A DNA stretch of 64,000 nucleotides, taken from positions 3,881,744 to 3,945,743 of the forward strand of contig NZ_JAGYPJ010000001.1 of assembly GCF_018343695.1 (NCBI RefSeq), written 5' to 3'. The notes under the pieces are model-generated. The model searched no databases, was not told where the DNA came from, and saw only the letters and a program-made list of their open reading frames with translations. Below are positions 35,270 through 44,214 of this stretch, piece after piece. This DNA comes from Lederbergia citrisecunda. Lineage in GTDB: Bacteria > Bacillota > Bacilli > Bacillales > Bacillaceae_C. How positions within the stretch are numbered: position 1 is the stretch's first letter; every line of letters begins with the position of its first letter. The position numbers and the translations under genes were made by a program.

Positions 35270-36533
35270 ATGTAAATCATCTAGCAAAAAGGTCGTTTTA
35301 CTACAAGGTTGGGTGAAAAAAATCCGCCATTTGGGAAATCTTAGTTTTTTATTATTACGTGACAGAACAGGCGTTATTCAATGTGTATTAGAAAACGACT
35401 TGGCAGGATATAAGGTAGATGTAGAAAGTGTTGTTGAAATTATTGGAGAACTAGTGGAAACGACAAAAACGGAATTAGGGGTAGAAGTACTTGCAAAAGA
35501 AGTGAAGGTGTTGAACACTTCGGACCGACTTCCTTTTGAAGTGAATAAAAGGAAGCTGCAAGTTGGGTTGGATCAAATGTTAAATGAACGAGTGATCTCC
35601 CTTCGACATGAACGAGTCTCAGCCATTTTTAAGGTTCAATCCACCTTCGTAAGAGCATTTAGCGAATACTTAATAGAGAATGATTTCACGCAAATATTTA
35701 CACCTAAAATTGTTTCCCAAGGAGCTGAAGGGGGAGCAAATGTATTTAAACTCCCATATTTTCAAAAAGAAGCGTATTTAGCTCAGTCTCCACAATTTTA
35801 TAAGCAAATGATGGTAGCGGGTGGACTGGAACGTGTTTTTGAAATTGCTCCTGTTTACCGGGCAGAATATCACAACTCCTCTCGTCATTTAAATGAATAT
35901 ATCTCATTGGACGTAGAGTTTGGCTTTATCCATGATTTTCATGAAGTGATGAAGTTAGAGGCAGATGTTTTAAGGTATATGTTTAAAAAGGTAGGGCAGA
36001 AATGTGAAAAAGAATTAAATCTCTTAGAAGCTACTGTACCTATCATTTCGGAAATTCCAAAGATAACACTGGAAGAGGCTCAAGAAATTTTGAAAACAAG
36101 GTATCGAAAAGAATCACCTGTAGGAGATTTAGATACAGAAGGTGAAAAGTTACTTGGAAAATATGTGAAGGAAATGTATGACAGTGATTTTGTCTTCATT
36201 ACGCATTATCCAAAAGAAGCGAGACCTATGTACACAATGCCAAATAAAGATAATCCTGCCATTACGGATTCTTTTGACTTGTTATATAAAGGGCTAGAAA
36301 TTACATCGGGTGCACAGCGAATTCATGAGTATAATATGTTAATCACTTCTTTTGAAGAAAAAGGATTGCATGTAGAAGATTTTGAGTCATATATAAATAC
36401 GTTTCAGTACGGATGTCCTCCACATGGCGGTTTTGCGATTGGCTTAGAAAGATTGGTATATAAGTTTTTGGAACTATCGAATGTTCGTGAAGCAAGTGCG
36501 TTTCCAAGAGACTGTACACGTCTTATCCCATAA
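35235..36533 (+). CDS. aspS: Aspartyl-tRNA synthetase, archaeal-type (AspRS2)
   Basis: 432 aa from ATG 35235 after AGGAGGAG. The OB-fold N terminus (VLLQGWVKKIRHLGNLSFLL) and class II motifs (FRAEYHNSSRHLNEY-type segment VYRAEYHNSSRHLNEYISLD; GFAIGLERLVYKFL at the end) are present. The length of about 430 lacks the insertion of the usual bacterial AspRS (~590 aa), as in archaeal enzymes. Such second enzymes occur in several Bacillus and Clostridium genomes and may charge tRNA-Asn for amidation. Control is by an aspartate T-box and perhaps by the overlapping leader. Confidence 0.9.
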   Translation: MEQTLKRSLIRECKSSSKKVVLLQGWVKKIRHLGNLSFLLLRDRTGVIQCVLENDLAGYKVDVESVVEIIGELVETTKTELGVEVLAKEVKVLNTSDRLPFEVNKRKLQVGLDQMLNERVISLRHERVSAIFKVQSTFVRAFSEYLIENDFTQIFTPKIVSQGAEGGANVFKLPYFQKEAYLAQSPQFYKQMMVAGGLERVFEIAPVYRAEYHNSSRHLNEYISLDVEFGFIHDFHEVMKLEADVLRYMFKKVGQKCEKELNLLEATVPIISEIPKITLEEAQEILKTRYRKESPVGDLDTEGEKLLGKYVKEMYDSDFVFITHYPKEARPMYTMPNKDNPAITDSFDLLYKGLEITSGAQRIHEYNMLITSFEEKGLHVEDFESYINTFQYGCPPHGGFAIGLERLVYKFLELSNVREASAFPRDCTRLIP

Positions 36534-36539
36534 AAATAG

Positions 36540-36577
36540 AAAGAATCTTCGCAGCGATTGCGAAGATTCTTTATTTA
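36540..36577. terminator. Terminator between aspS and the 5'-nucleotidase
   Basis: A 14-bp perfect stem (36540-36553 and 36559-36572, loop GCGAT) followed by ATTT on the plus strand; convergent genes on both sides. Confidence 0.75.
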
Positions 36578-36597
36578 TAAGGATTTGGATAGTCTAA

Positions 36598-38742
36598 CTA
36601 ACTTGCTAGTAATGACGGGAACTCGTCCCCGTTACTAACTGTTCGATGTTCAATGATGTGTTGAAGCATGATCATAATTTCTTTTTTATCCACTTCACCT
36701 AAGTGCTTATTTGGAAGTTCGCTAACACTTAGGTACATGTTTTCCAAAGATTGATAAGCTTTATCTTCTTTACCTTTTTCAAAAGTCTTACTCACATTTT
36801 CCAATTGGGCAATAAGGGATGTTTTAATTCCTTTATTCCCTTCTGCTTGTTTCACTAAAGTAATTGTATTTTCAATTGTCGCAGATGTAATAAATACTTC
36901 AAGATTTTTCGTCTTCGAAACATTATGCACTTTATCAATCGCACGGTATCGAATGGAGTTTTTACCCTCTTTATTTACAGTAAGTCCCTCTTCATAACGT
37001 TTCCATGTGACGCCGTTATCTAGGCTATACTCAATATGCGAAACTCCAATTCCTGCATCCGTTGCTTCCAGGGTTATTGTAACATCATGAAGATAGGAGC
37101 CATCTCTGAAGTCAGCCTCACGTAATATCGCATCTGCCAGTTCGGGTGCCAAGCGATCTTCCGATATTCTTCCGTCTGCTACATAGTGGATTGGCCCATT
37201 AAAGCTTTTCACGAAATTTACAGTCGCTTGTAAATCTTCAGGTCCTTGAACGGGATTTTTGCCATATTGGCGAATTTTATATTTATCAGTCGCATGTTCA
37301 TACATATAATTGTTGACGGTAAGCGTATATATCCCATTTTTATCAATTGGTGTTCCATCCGGAAGATAGATATTCACTACTTTATTTGTCGCACTATTCC
37401 ATGTATAAGTGAATCCACCAATTGAGACGTCTGGCCCATAGGATGATATTTGAGCATTTAATATAGGTTCCAATGCTGATCCTGGAATGGTGACCGAAAT
37501 CAGTGTGTTATTAAATGGCTGGATATTGAAAAGATCCTCCCACGTAATTTCGCCTTTGTCCAGAATGTCACGAATTCCTCCACCGTTCATTAACGCAAAA
37601 TCAGACTTCATTTCATAATTCATTCCGTCTGCAATCAAATTTCCAAGAGCATTGTCACCAATGATGCCTTTTACCGGATAGCCTCCAACCATTGGAACAG
37701 CAGCAAAGCCCACTATTTCATTCAATCTTGGTCCAACTAATTCTTTATATTTGGCTAAAATAGCACTGACTTCCGGATCGGGAGTTACATGTTCTTGAAT
37801 CACATCAACGATTTCCGCGCTTTTTTCAACAATGTCACCTGTAGAAGGGTCAATTTTCAAATCAATGTCTGCAAAGGCTTTTCCATATTCCCAAGCTTGT
37901 ACAATAAGTTTGTTGTCTACAGTTGCATTGAGTTTCACATGGTTATGTGCAGCGATTATGACATCTACTTCATCATCTGTTTTCTTCGCTAAGTTTGCAA
38001 TTTGACCAGTTGCTGTTTCACCGCTTTGATTTCCAGGGACGTGAGCTAAAACGACAATTGCTTTAATCCCTTGCGCTTTTAGCTCCTCTGTATATTTATT
38101 GACAGCTGCTGCTTCGTCCGTGAAACGAATATCTTGAATACCAGAAGCCATCACCATATTAGGTGTTTCAACCGTGGCTACACCAATAAATCCAATTTTT
38201 ACACCAGCCACTTCTTTAATCGCATACGGATCAAATACGAGCTTTCCAGTATCTTTGTACTCCACATTAGCAGCAACAACCGGGAAGTTCATCCCTTTGT
38301 ATCCTTTAGTGCCGTTTGGATGGTCTCCGCCATGTATCATCCTAAGAAGTTCTTGTGTACCCTCATCAAATTCGTGGTTGCCCACAGTACCTACATCGAA
38401 TCCGATCGAATGCATGATTTCAACAGTTGGTTCATCTTGAAGCAAGGCTGAAACTGGAGAGCTTCCTCCAATCATATCTCCAGAATGGATGATCAGCGTG
38501 TTATTTGGATTGAGTGCTTTACGGGCTTTTAAGTATGTAGCCAAATAATCAGCACGTCCATAATTCACATTATTAACTGTTCCTGTTACATCAATCTTTC
38601 CGTGTAAATCGTTCACAGAAAGTAATTTAACAGACACAGTGTCTTCTGCGTGTGCACGAATGGAAAGACTGGAGAAGATTGGTAGAACTAGAAGGGCAAT
38701 AACTAGTAAATTTAATAACCTCTTAAAAACTATTTTTTTCAT
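36598..38742 (-). CDS. Secreted 5'-nucleotidase/metallophosphoesterase with C-terminal modules
   Basis: 714 aa from ATG 38742. A signal peptide ends near AHA (residue 32). The metallophosphoesterase half has NDLHG (44-48), HSGDMIGG, GNHEFDEG and AAHNHV; the 5'-nucleotidase C-terminal half follows (ADGMNYEMKSDFALMNGGG). Residues about 545-620 look like an Ig-like OmpL47-type module (ITLEATDAGIGVSHIEYSLD), and the last 80 a FIMAH-like helical tail similar to the GH76 enzyme. There is no LPXTG. It removes phosphate from extracellular nucleotides. Confidence 0.88.
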   Translation of the reverse strand: MKKIVFKRLLNLLVIALLVLPIFSSLSIRAHAEDTVSVKLLSVNDLHGKIDVTGTVNNVNYGRADYLATYLKARKALNPNNTLIIHSGDMIGGSSPVSALLQDEPTVEIMHSIGFDVGTVGNHEFDEGTQELLRMIHGGDHPNGTKGYKGMNFPVVAANVEYKDTGKLVFDPYAIKEVAGVKIGFIGVATVETPNMVMASGIQDIRFTDEAAAVNKYTEELKAQGIKAIVVLAHVPGNQSGETATGQIANLAKKTDDEVDVIIAAHNHVKLNATVDNKLIVQAWEYGKAFADIDLKIDPSTGDIVEKSAEIVDVIQEHVTPDPEVSAILAKYKELVGPRLNEIVGFAAVPMVGGYPVKGIIGDNALGNLIADGMNYEMKSDFALMNGGGIRDILDKGEITWEDLFNIQPFNNTLISVTIPGSALEPILNAQISSYGPDVSIGGFTYTWNSATNKVVNIYLPDGTPIDKNGIYTLTVNNYMYEHATDKYKIRQYGKNPVQGPEDLQATVNFVKSFNGPIHYVADGRISEDRLAPELADAILREADFRDGSYLHDVTITLEATDAGIGVSHIEYSLDNGVTWKRYEEGLTVNKEGKNSIRYRAIDKVHNVSKTKNLEVFITSATIENTITLVKQAEGNKGIKTSLIAQLENVSKTFEKGKEDKAYQSLENMYLSVSELPNKHLGEVDKKEIMIMLQHIIEHRTVSNGDEFPSLLAS

Positions 38743-39108
38743 ATTTCGCTCCCCTTACTTTATTTTGACGTCCCAATTATAAGCAGAGGATATATTAAGA
38801 GGGTTAATTTAATGTAAATTTTCAATAAAACAAATGATTTTACCTAAAAATGAATCATTTTTCCTAAGTATAATCACTCACAAATAGTTCCATAGTTTCA
38901 TTTTTTAATTATAGTAGTATAGTATTTTCGTATGTAATTTTAATTGCGCGAGGGAATATTGATTTCTATGCAGTGTACTTTGGCTTAAACCTTTTGTAAA
39001 AAAACTTTGATTATCCTCAAGCTTGGTGAATAGAAATGTTAATTGCGAGGATTCTTTTTTTATTGTCAGGCTCCGTAGCGTAGGTATTTATTTAAAGAAA
39101 AAATAGTA
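38743..39108. other. Intergenic stretch with a possible VOC fragment
   Basis: About 360 bp. The short frame 38943-38999 reads RGNIDFYAVYFGLNLL, similar to the first module of the dioxygenase at 4822, and may be a relic. ATCCTC (about 39012) and GAGGAT (about 39047) with T7 could be a weak terminator. Confidence 0.3.
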
Positions 39109-39142
39109 AAACCCAACTCCTAAATTCTGTAAGGTTGGGTTT
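39109..39142 (-). terminator. Terminator of pssA
   Basis: AAACCCAAC and GTTGGGTTT form a 9-bp stem with a 16-nt loop; the minus strand continues TACTATTTTTT. Confidence 0.55.
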
Positions 39143-39192
39143 GGATCTTAATAATCTGATGTTAAAAGCTTTTTAATAATGGATCACATAAA

Positions 39193-39684
39193 TTAAAATT
39201 TTTTCACTCGAATTGGACTTACCATTAAAAGAGCGAGGATTAAAGTAATCCATGCGTTGCTATATAAAAACAAACCCATACCTGCCAATGGCAATCCGGC
39301 AGCTGGAATAGGCAATCCTTTAAAATATCCAATGGTTGGTTTAACGCTAAATTTAGCTAATCTTAATGCACCCATCGTTGGGAAAAGAAAGAATGCTAAA
39401 GAAGTTAAAATAGACGGTGCCGCTATTGAATGAAATAGAAGTGCAGGGGCAACTCCGAAGCTAACAATATCAGCTAAGGAATCAAGTTCTACACCGTATT
39501 CACTATTCACTTTTAATTTTCTCGCAATCCTGCCGTCAAAGAGATCTAAAGCAGCTGATAAGAAAATAAAAATAGAGGCTGTTTGTAAATAACCACTCAT
39601 ATTAAAGGTTATTGAAAGAACACCGCATAATAAATTTCCGATTGTGAATAGATTGGGTACAACTTTTACAATCTGATTGAACAA
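39193..39684 (-). CDS. pssA: CDP-diacylglycerol-serine O-phosphatidyltransferase
   Basis: 163 aa; TTG 39684 follows AGGAGGGG by about 5 nt. The CDP-alcohol phosphotransferase signature D-G-x2-A-R-x8-G-x3-D-x3-D is complete in DGRIARKLKVNSEYGVELD and the following SLADIV. About five membrane helices. It makes phosphatidylserine from CDP-diacylglycerol, the precursor of phosphatidylethanolamine. psd is not next to it. The product is slightly shorter than B. subtilis PssA (from memory). Confidence 0.88.
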   Translation of the reverse strand: MFNQIVKVVPNLFTIGNLLCGVLSITFNMSGYLQTASIFIFLSAALDLFDGRIARKLKVNSEYGVELDSLADIVSFGVAPALLFHSIAAPSILTSLAFFLFPTMGALRLAKFSVKPTIGYFKGLPIPAAGLPLAGMGLFLYSNAWITLILALLMVSPIRVKKF

Positions 39685-39893
39685 TACTGCCCCTCCTGAC
39701 GTAAACAAACCCTCCTATTTTAAATAGCATTTTCTATTTATTCTTCCATTATTCCTAAGAAAGTGGTCTGTTATATTCAAATTTATCAAATGGATTTATC
39801 CTTATTTTACTCACATGAACTTTTTAGGAATAGAAATTCTAGCATAAGAAAAACTACGAGTGCTATGAACTTTTCTAAAAAGGAGAAAGAAAA

Positions 39894-40505
39894 ATGACAA
39901 ACGTTAAGCTAGCAGTTGTTTTTTACAGTATGGGTGGAACTAACTTTCAATTAGCAAAATGGGCTGAAGAAGGGGCAAAAGAAGCAGGTGCAGAAGTTAA
40001 AGTATTAAAAGTTCAAGAGTTAGCGCCGGATTCTGTTATCCAAGGAAATGAAGTATGGAAAGCAACGGTAGAGGCCACGAAGGACGTGCCAATCGCGACC
40101 TCAGCTGATTTAGAATGGGCAGACGCCATCATTTTTAGTACTCCAACACGATTTGGCAACATTGCTTCTCAAATGAAACAATTCCTCGATATTCAAGGTG
40201 GTCTTTGGGCTACTGGAAAAACAGTGAACAAGGTCGTAAGTGCCATGACCTCCGCACAAAATCCACATGGTGGTCAAGAAGCAACGGTTTTAGCTCTATA
40301 TACATCCATGATGCATTGGGGTGCCATTATTGTACCGCCGGGTTACACTGACCAAGTATTGTTTGGTGCAGGCGGTAATCCTTATGGCACGAGTGTAACG
40401 GTAGGGCAAGATGGCAAAATGATTGATGATGTTCAAGCTGCAGTGAAGCATCAAGCTAAGCGCACGGTTACGGTGGCTGAGTGGGTTAAAAAAGGAAATC
40501 AATAA
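39894..40505 (+). CDS. wrbA: WrbA-type NAD(P)H:quinone oxidoreductase
   Basis: 203 aa, ATG 39894 after AAAAGGAG. A flavodoxin-like fold: VFYSMGGTNFQLAKWAEEGA binds FMN phosphate; FSTPTRFGNIASQMKQFLD is the WrbA signature; SAQNPHGGQEATVLALY follows. It reduces quinones by two electrons and avoids semiquinones. A decayed partial copy lies at 41119. Confidence 0.9.
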   Translation: MTNVKLAVVFYSMGGTNFQLAKWAEEGAKEAGAEVKVLKVQELAPDSVIQGNEVWKATVEATKDVPIATSADLEWADAIIFSTPTRFGNIASQMKQFLDIQGGLWATGKTVNKVVSAMTSAQNPHGGQEATVLALYTSMMHWGAIIVPPGYTDQVLFGAGGNPYGTSVTVGQDGKMIDDVQAAVKHQAKRTVTVAEWVKKGNQ

Positions 40506-40517
40506 GATAGTTACCAG

Positions 40518-40557
40518 AAAACCTCTTAGGAAAGCATAATGCCCTTAGAGGTTTTTT
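40518..40557 (+). terminator. Terminator of wrbA
   Basis: AAAACCTCTTAGG pairs with CCTTAGAGGTTTT, ending in TTTTTT. A diverged version of the same hairpin follows the relic at 41293-41336. Confidence 0.8.
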
Positions 40558-40740
40558 AAGGTTTTACCTTTTTCATCCCATTCTTAAACCATTTCTGTTC
40601 CTTTATTAACTATTTTTTCAATTTATAGAAAAATTATACATTTCCCACTTTTGATGGTTTATTATGAATAATATAACCGTTATTCCAAATGTTGTAGAAG
40701 TCTTAGAAAATAACTAATTAATAAGGGGATGAATCAAAAA

Positions 40741-41107
40741 ATGGAAAAAAAAACATAACATTGCTCCAAATGTTAGTTCAATATTTGTTCATGTAAAAGA
40801 CATAGATCGGGCGGTTAATTGGTATGCAAAATTATTTGGAGTATCTGTCCCCCCGGGACCATATGATAAAGTTTTTTCAATGCAATTAAATAATCTTACG
40901 TTATTACTTGATGCACATCGTTCTGATCATTTCCAGCCTTCTGAACTCCCGTTGTTTACTGTTTCAACAGAAGATGTTGATCAGACTTACGAATACCTGA
41001 ATAATAATAATATAGTTATCGTAGGAGAAATAGAACGTTTCCCTGATGTATCATTTGTAACATTACTAGACTCAGAAGGAAATCAAATCATGATAGTTCA
41101 GGAATAA
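40741..41107 (+). pseudogene. VOC-family (glyoxalase-like) gene with a frameshift in an A9 run
   Basis: ATG 40741 is followed by G and nine A, then CAT AAC. With eight A the frame would read MEKKHNIAPNVSSIFVHVKD and go straight on through a VOC domain (RAVNWYAKLFGVSVPPGPYD; DSEGNQIMIVQE) to TAA 41107. With nine it stops at once. The frame from 40880 alone is the C-terminal two thirds. Slippage, a sequencing error or a real mutation could explain it. Confidence 0.7.
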
Positions 41108-41118
41108 AAATATCGAAA

Positions 41119-41279
41119 GCTCAGTACAAAAATCACATGGTGGCCAAGAAATAATGCTCTTAGCTTTATATACTTCCATGATACTGGCAGGGCGATTATT
41201 GTACTTCCAAGCTACACTGACCTAGTACTGTTTTGCTGAAAGTTGCAGTTGCGAGTGGGTTAATAAGGGAAGTCAATAA
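41119..41279 (+). pseudogene. Decayed partial copy of wrbA
   Basis: The DNA aligns to the 3' half of wrbA: SHGGQEIMLLALYTSM matches NPHGGQEATVLALYTSM, and the end ELVNKGSQ stop matches EWVKKGNQ stop. It has frameshifts and a large internal deletion. The wrbA-like hairpin (41293-41336) follows, so the duplicated unit included the terminator. Confidence 0.75.
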
Positions 41280-41292
41280 ATAGCGGAATCGT

Positions 41293-41336
41293 AAAACCTC
41301 TTAGATGGCATTTTGTCCTTTGAGGTTATTTTTTTC
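41293..41336 (+). terminator. Duplicated wrbA-type terminator
   Basis: AAACCTC pairs with GAGGTT across a loop containing TTAGATGGCATTTTGTCCTTT, followed by seven T. Confidence 0.6.
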
Positions 41337-41531
41337 AATTGATTAGTGTGCGATTTCACCCCTTTCATAACTGGCACAAACCTGTACAATTTACAATTTC
41401 CTCCTTTTTTTGCAACGGGCATTTCACCTTTGTATGAAATAAATGAAAGTTGAATTTTCGCCTTCTTTTTTAATATGTTTATATAAAGAAATCCGTTTTT
41501 TGGAAAATTCAATATGGAATGAGGGGTAATA

Positions 41532-42005
41532 ATGAGTGTTTATCAATTTTCTGCAACTTTGATGAATGGAGAAGAAAAGTTATTAAGTGACTATGAGGGA
41601 AAGGTCCTCCTAATAGTGAATACAGCAACAAAGTGTGGATTCGCACCTCAGCTAAAAGAACTGCAGGAACTATATGATAATTATAAGGAGAAAGATTTTG
41701 AGGTGTTAGGCTTTCCTTGTAATCAGTTTATGAATCAAGAGCCTGGATCAAATGAGGAAGTCATAGAAACATGTCAGGTAAATTACGGAGTACAGTTTCC
41801 TTTATTTAAAAAGGTTAATGTGAAGGGGAAGGATGCCCATCCTCTTTATAAATATTTAACAAATGAATCAAAAGGATTTGTAACTTCTGATATTAAATGG
41901 AATTTTACTAAGTTTCTAGTTGATAGAAACGGAGAAGTAATTAAACGTTATGCTCCAACAATATCTCCATCTAAAATTGAGGTAGACATAATAAAAATGA
42001 TTTAA
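41532..42005 (+). CDS. Glutathione peroxidase-like thiol peroxidase
   Basis: 157 aa, ATG 41532. The GPx pattern is clear: VNTATKCGFAPQL (peroxidatic Cys in place of selenocysteine), GFPCNQFMNQEPG, and IKWNFTKFLVDRNGEVIKRYAP. Bacterial members such as B. subtilis BsaA mostly use thioredoxin to reduce peroxides. It is alone; its end is followed by an 18-bp palindrome. Confidence 0.9.
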   Translation: MSVYQFSATLMNGEEKLLSDYEGKVLLIVNTATKCGFAPQLKELQELYDNYKEKDFEVLGFPCNQFMNQEPGSNEEVIETCQVNYGVQFPLFKKVNVKGKDAHPLYKYLTNESKGFVTSDIKWNFTKFLVDRNGEVIKRYAPTISPSKIEVDIIKMI

Positions 42006-42037
42006 GTATCTGCAACAGTAGGGAGAACCATAACAAA

Positions 42038-42076
42038 TATAATGCGGATTACATGAGCCATGTAATCCGCATTATA
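42038..42076. repeat. 18-bp palindrome between gpx and a small membrane gene
   Basis: Perfect 18-bp arms (42038-42055 and 42059-42076) with a 3-nt loop AGC and no T run on either side. It ends 7 nt before the ribosome site of the next gene and could act as an operator or as an RNA hairpin. Confidence 0.6.
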
Positions 42077-42097
42077 ATAAATGGAGGAGCTTATATA

Positions 42098-42238
42098 ATG
42101 ATTTTTTTACTTATCACAATCATCTTAGGTTTTGTTGCAGTAGTAAATCGTCTTAATAACTTATACAACCAAAATAAGATAATAATTGAAATTCTAGAAA
42201 ATACACTTGATGAATTGTCTTCTCGAAAGAATGAATAG
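42098..42238 (+). CDS. Small membrane protein with coiled-coil tail
   Basis: 46 aa, ATG 42098 after GGAGGAG by 7 nt. Residues 1-16 are one membrane helix (MIFLLITIILGFVAVV), then a charged helix (LNNLYNQNKIIIEILENTLD). No family recognised. It may be controlled by the large hairpin just upstream. Confidence 0.6.
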   Translation: MIFLLITIILGFVAVVNRLNNLYNQNKIIIEILENTLDELSSRKNE

Positions 42239-42640
42239 TAACGAGTTTTCGTGAAGGGGATTGAATATTAGGGATCCCAATAAAGACAAGCTATCATACT
42301 AAACGTGTAGATTACCACTTTGAGATCCATTCAAGCATAGTTAGAAAATATTGCGACTATCTTGAAAGACAGGGTACAATTTATTCGGTTATAGAGGATT
42401 TTTTAAGGATGATTAAATTGTACTTAGAAAAGGAATCCAATACTAAGACACTATGACTCTTGAACAAGCTTAAAAGTCAGTAATGACGTGGGATACGGAA
42501 TCGTAAAAAAATCAAATTTTCAATTACTATTTGTTGATGTTGTTATTATTAAAAGGAACCAACAGCTAGTGCTATCTCTAAAATCCTTAATATAAGGTAC
42601 GATGGAAATAACCTCTTTGAATATAAAGGGGTTATTTTTT
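42239..42640. other. Decayed stretch, no intact gene
   Basis: Between about 42268 and 42456 one frame reads TSYHTKRVDYHFEIHSSIVR and then KYCDYLERQGTIYSVIEDFL to TGA, protein-like but with no start or ribosome site. After it a hairpin near 42605-42645 (AACCTCTTT ... AAAGGGGTTATTTTTT) looks like a terminator. Confidence 0.35.
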
Positions 42641-42649
42641 ATTTTCCAT

Positions 42650-43350
42650 AAATAGGGGCGTACATTTTGGTTTACCTTTTTCTTACTCAATCGTTATACA
42701 AATATCCGACAAGACGATTCATTTTCTGATTTATCAAAGAAGGCTAGGCGAAAGTCGATAAAACGAAGCATTATCATATTCGTTTTTGTGACAAACAGCA
42801 TCTTAATTCTTTTGTGGGCACTTCTGTGTATTGGAAATATTTTATGTATAGAAGAATGTATAAGGATGCGGATGAAACAAGCGAATATTATCGTATGTAT
42901 AGCGAAAATGTATATCCTGGAGGAGCAACCTATGACTATTTTTTCGTAGGGGTCTTTCTAATGCATCAGCATATAAAGAGGTAAATGGTCATATGATTAA
43001 TTGGAATAGGATAAGCACGTTTCATACAATCCTTGGAACAAGAGCAACTCTGAATACAACGTCTTTCATCGAAGTGAGCGGCAACACCTATAACAATAAT
43101 AATAAAATTGTAAAATTTCGTTTGCCTAAGAAAGAATCAATTCATAATGATTTAAACTACTTAAAGTTATTACCATGTTTTTGATGAATTAGTGATGCAA
43201 AAGAGATACTAGGGTCTTAAAAGAAGCAGAATCTTGATCAAATCCATGCTGCAGGCGTTATTCTTACTGGAACAGTAGATAAAGTCCTACCCTACACTAC
43301 AAAAGTACCTGTAAGGGTCGTTCGTACAGGTGTTATTATCCCATACTAGG
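42650..43350 (+). pseudogene. Remains of a membrane-anchored gene, perhaps an anti-sigma factor
   Basis: Protein-like stretches in three frames follow one another: a membrane segment (RRKSIKRSIIIFVFVTNSI), then YKDADETSEYYRMYSENVYPG, then from 42975 LSNASAYKEVNGHMINWNRI, and near 43230-43349 HAAGVILTGTVDKVLPYTTK to a stop. At least two frameshifts separate them. The layout resembles Sigma_reg_N/Sigma_reg_C anti-sigma proteins, but this is a guess. Confidence 0.4.
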
Positions 43351-43359
43351 AGGAAAATC

Positions 43360-43725
43360 ATGAGAAATTTATTAATGGTGATTGTTACAGCCGGTATTCT
43401 ATTTGGGACTGTTTTTTTAAGGAATGGACAAATATCACAAAATGCCATTATATTTGTTGGAATCATTGTATTGATTATGTTAATTTATGTCCTCATTGCT
43501 TCTAAATTATATCCAGTCCACAGTACCATGTTTTGCATAAGTATTTGTGGATTTAGCTTGTTGTTATTCGTTCCGTGTTTAGTAGCTTTGACAGAGTTAA
43601 AAGAACCTTTAGAAAGTGCAACATTTATTCAGTTTTTATTAACGTTTATTATTGCTCCAATTATTTATATCGGATCAGTAATATTAGCCTATCGTAGATA
43701 TTTTATAATAAAAATAGAAAGATAG
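43360..43725 (+). CDS. Small four-helix membrane protein
   Basis: 121 aa, ATG 43360 after AGGAGGAAAATC. Hydrophobic helices near residues 4-20, 28-48, 55-78 and 90-112. No family recognised. It starts directly after the decayed gene and is followed by a terminator. Confidence 0.6.
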   Translation: MRNLLMVIVTAGILFGTVFLRNGQISQNAIIFVGIIVLIMLIYVLIASKLYPVHSTMFCISICGFSLLLFVPCLVALTELKEPLESATFIQFLLTFIIAPIIYIGSVILAYRRYFIIKIER

Positions 43726-43747
43726 ATATATATATGTTTGATTAAAG

Positions 43748-43790
43748 TAACCTCCTAGGATAACATTTCCTATAGAGGTTATTTTTATTT
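43748..43790 (+). terminator. Terminator after the membrane protein
   Basis: TAACCTC and GAGGTTA with inner AGGA/TCCT pairing, then TTTTTATTT. Confidence 0.65.
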
Positions 43791-43809
43791 TTCTGAAAAT
43801 GGTGAGGAC

Positions 43810-44130
43810 ATGCGAAGAAAATCAACGGTATTAGGGGTAATAGCAGGGATATTATCCATTTGTCTTTGGAGCTTTTTTTGCTTCTTTAATCCCTATTCTA
43901 ATGTTACTGAAAAAGAACCGATTTTAATTACCTTTATTATGTTGTGTATTCCCGCCTGTTTAGCCATTATCTCCTCGTTAAAGTCTAATAAGAGATTGAT
44001 GTTGATTTCTTTTATATGGTCATTGCCAATTAGTGTGTATCTCGTTTTTACTCCAGGAATCTTTTCGTTATTTGGTTTTACCTCCTTTGCTTATTTCCTC
44101 TGTTATCTTCAGATACGTTCACAAAGATAA
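43810..44130 (+). CDS. Small four-helix membrane protein
   Basis: 106 aa, ATG 43810 after GGTGAGG. Four hydrophobic segments (GVIAGILSICLWSFFCFF; ILITFIMLCIPACLAII; LMLISFIWSLPISVYLVF; FSLFGFTSFAYFLCYL). No family recognised. Confidence 0.55.
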   Translation: MRRKSTVLGVIAGILSICLWSFFCFFNPYSNVTEKEPILITFIMLCIPACLAIISSLKSNKRLMLISFIWSLPISVYLVFTPGIFSLFGFTSFAYFLCYLQIRSQR

Positions 44131-44214
44131 GTATTTGGAGAGGTATACCTGTTTTTGAATCTAAGTTAATCAATATACAAAATACCTCACTTTTAAATTT
44201 GGAGGGATGGAAAC

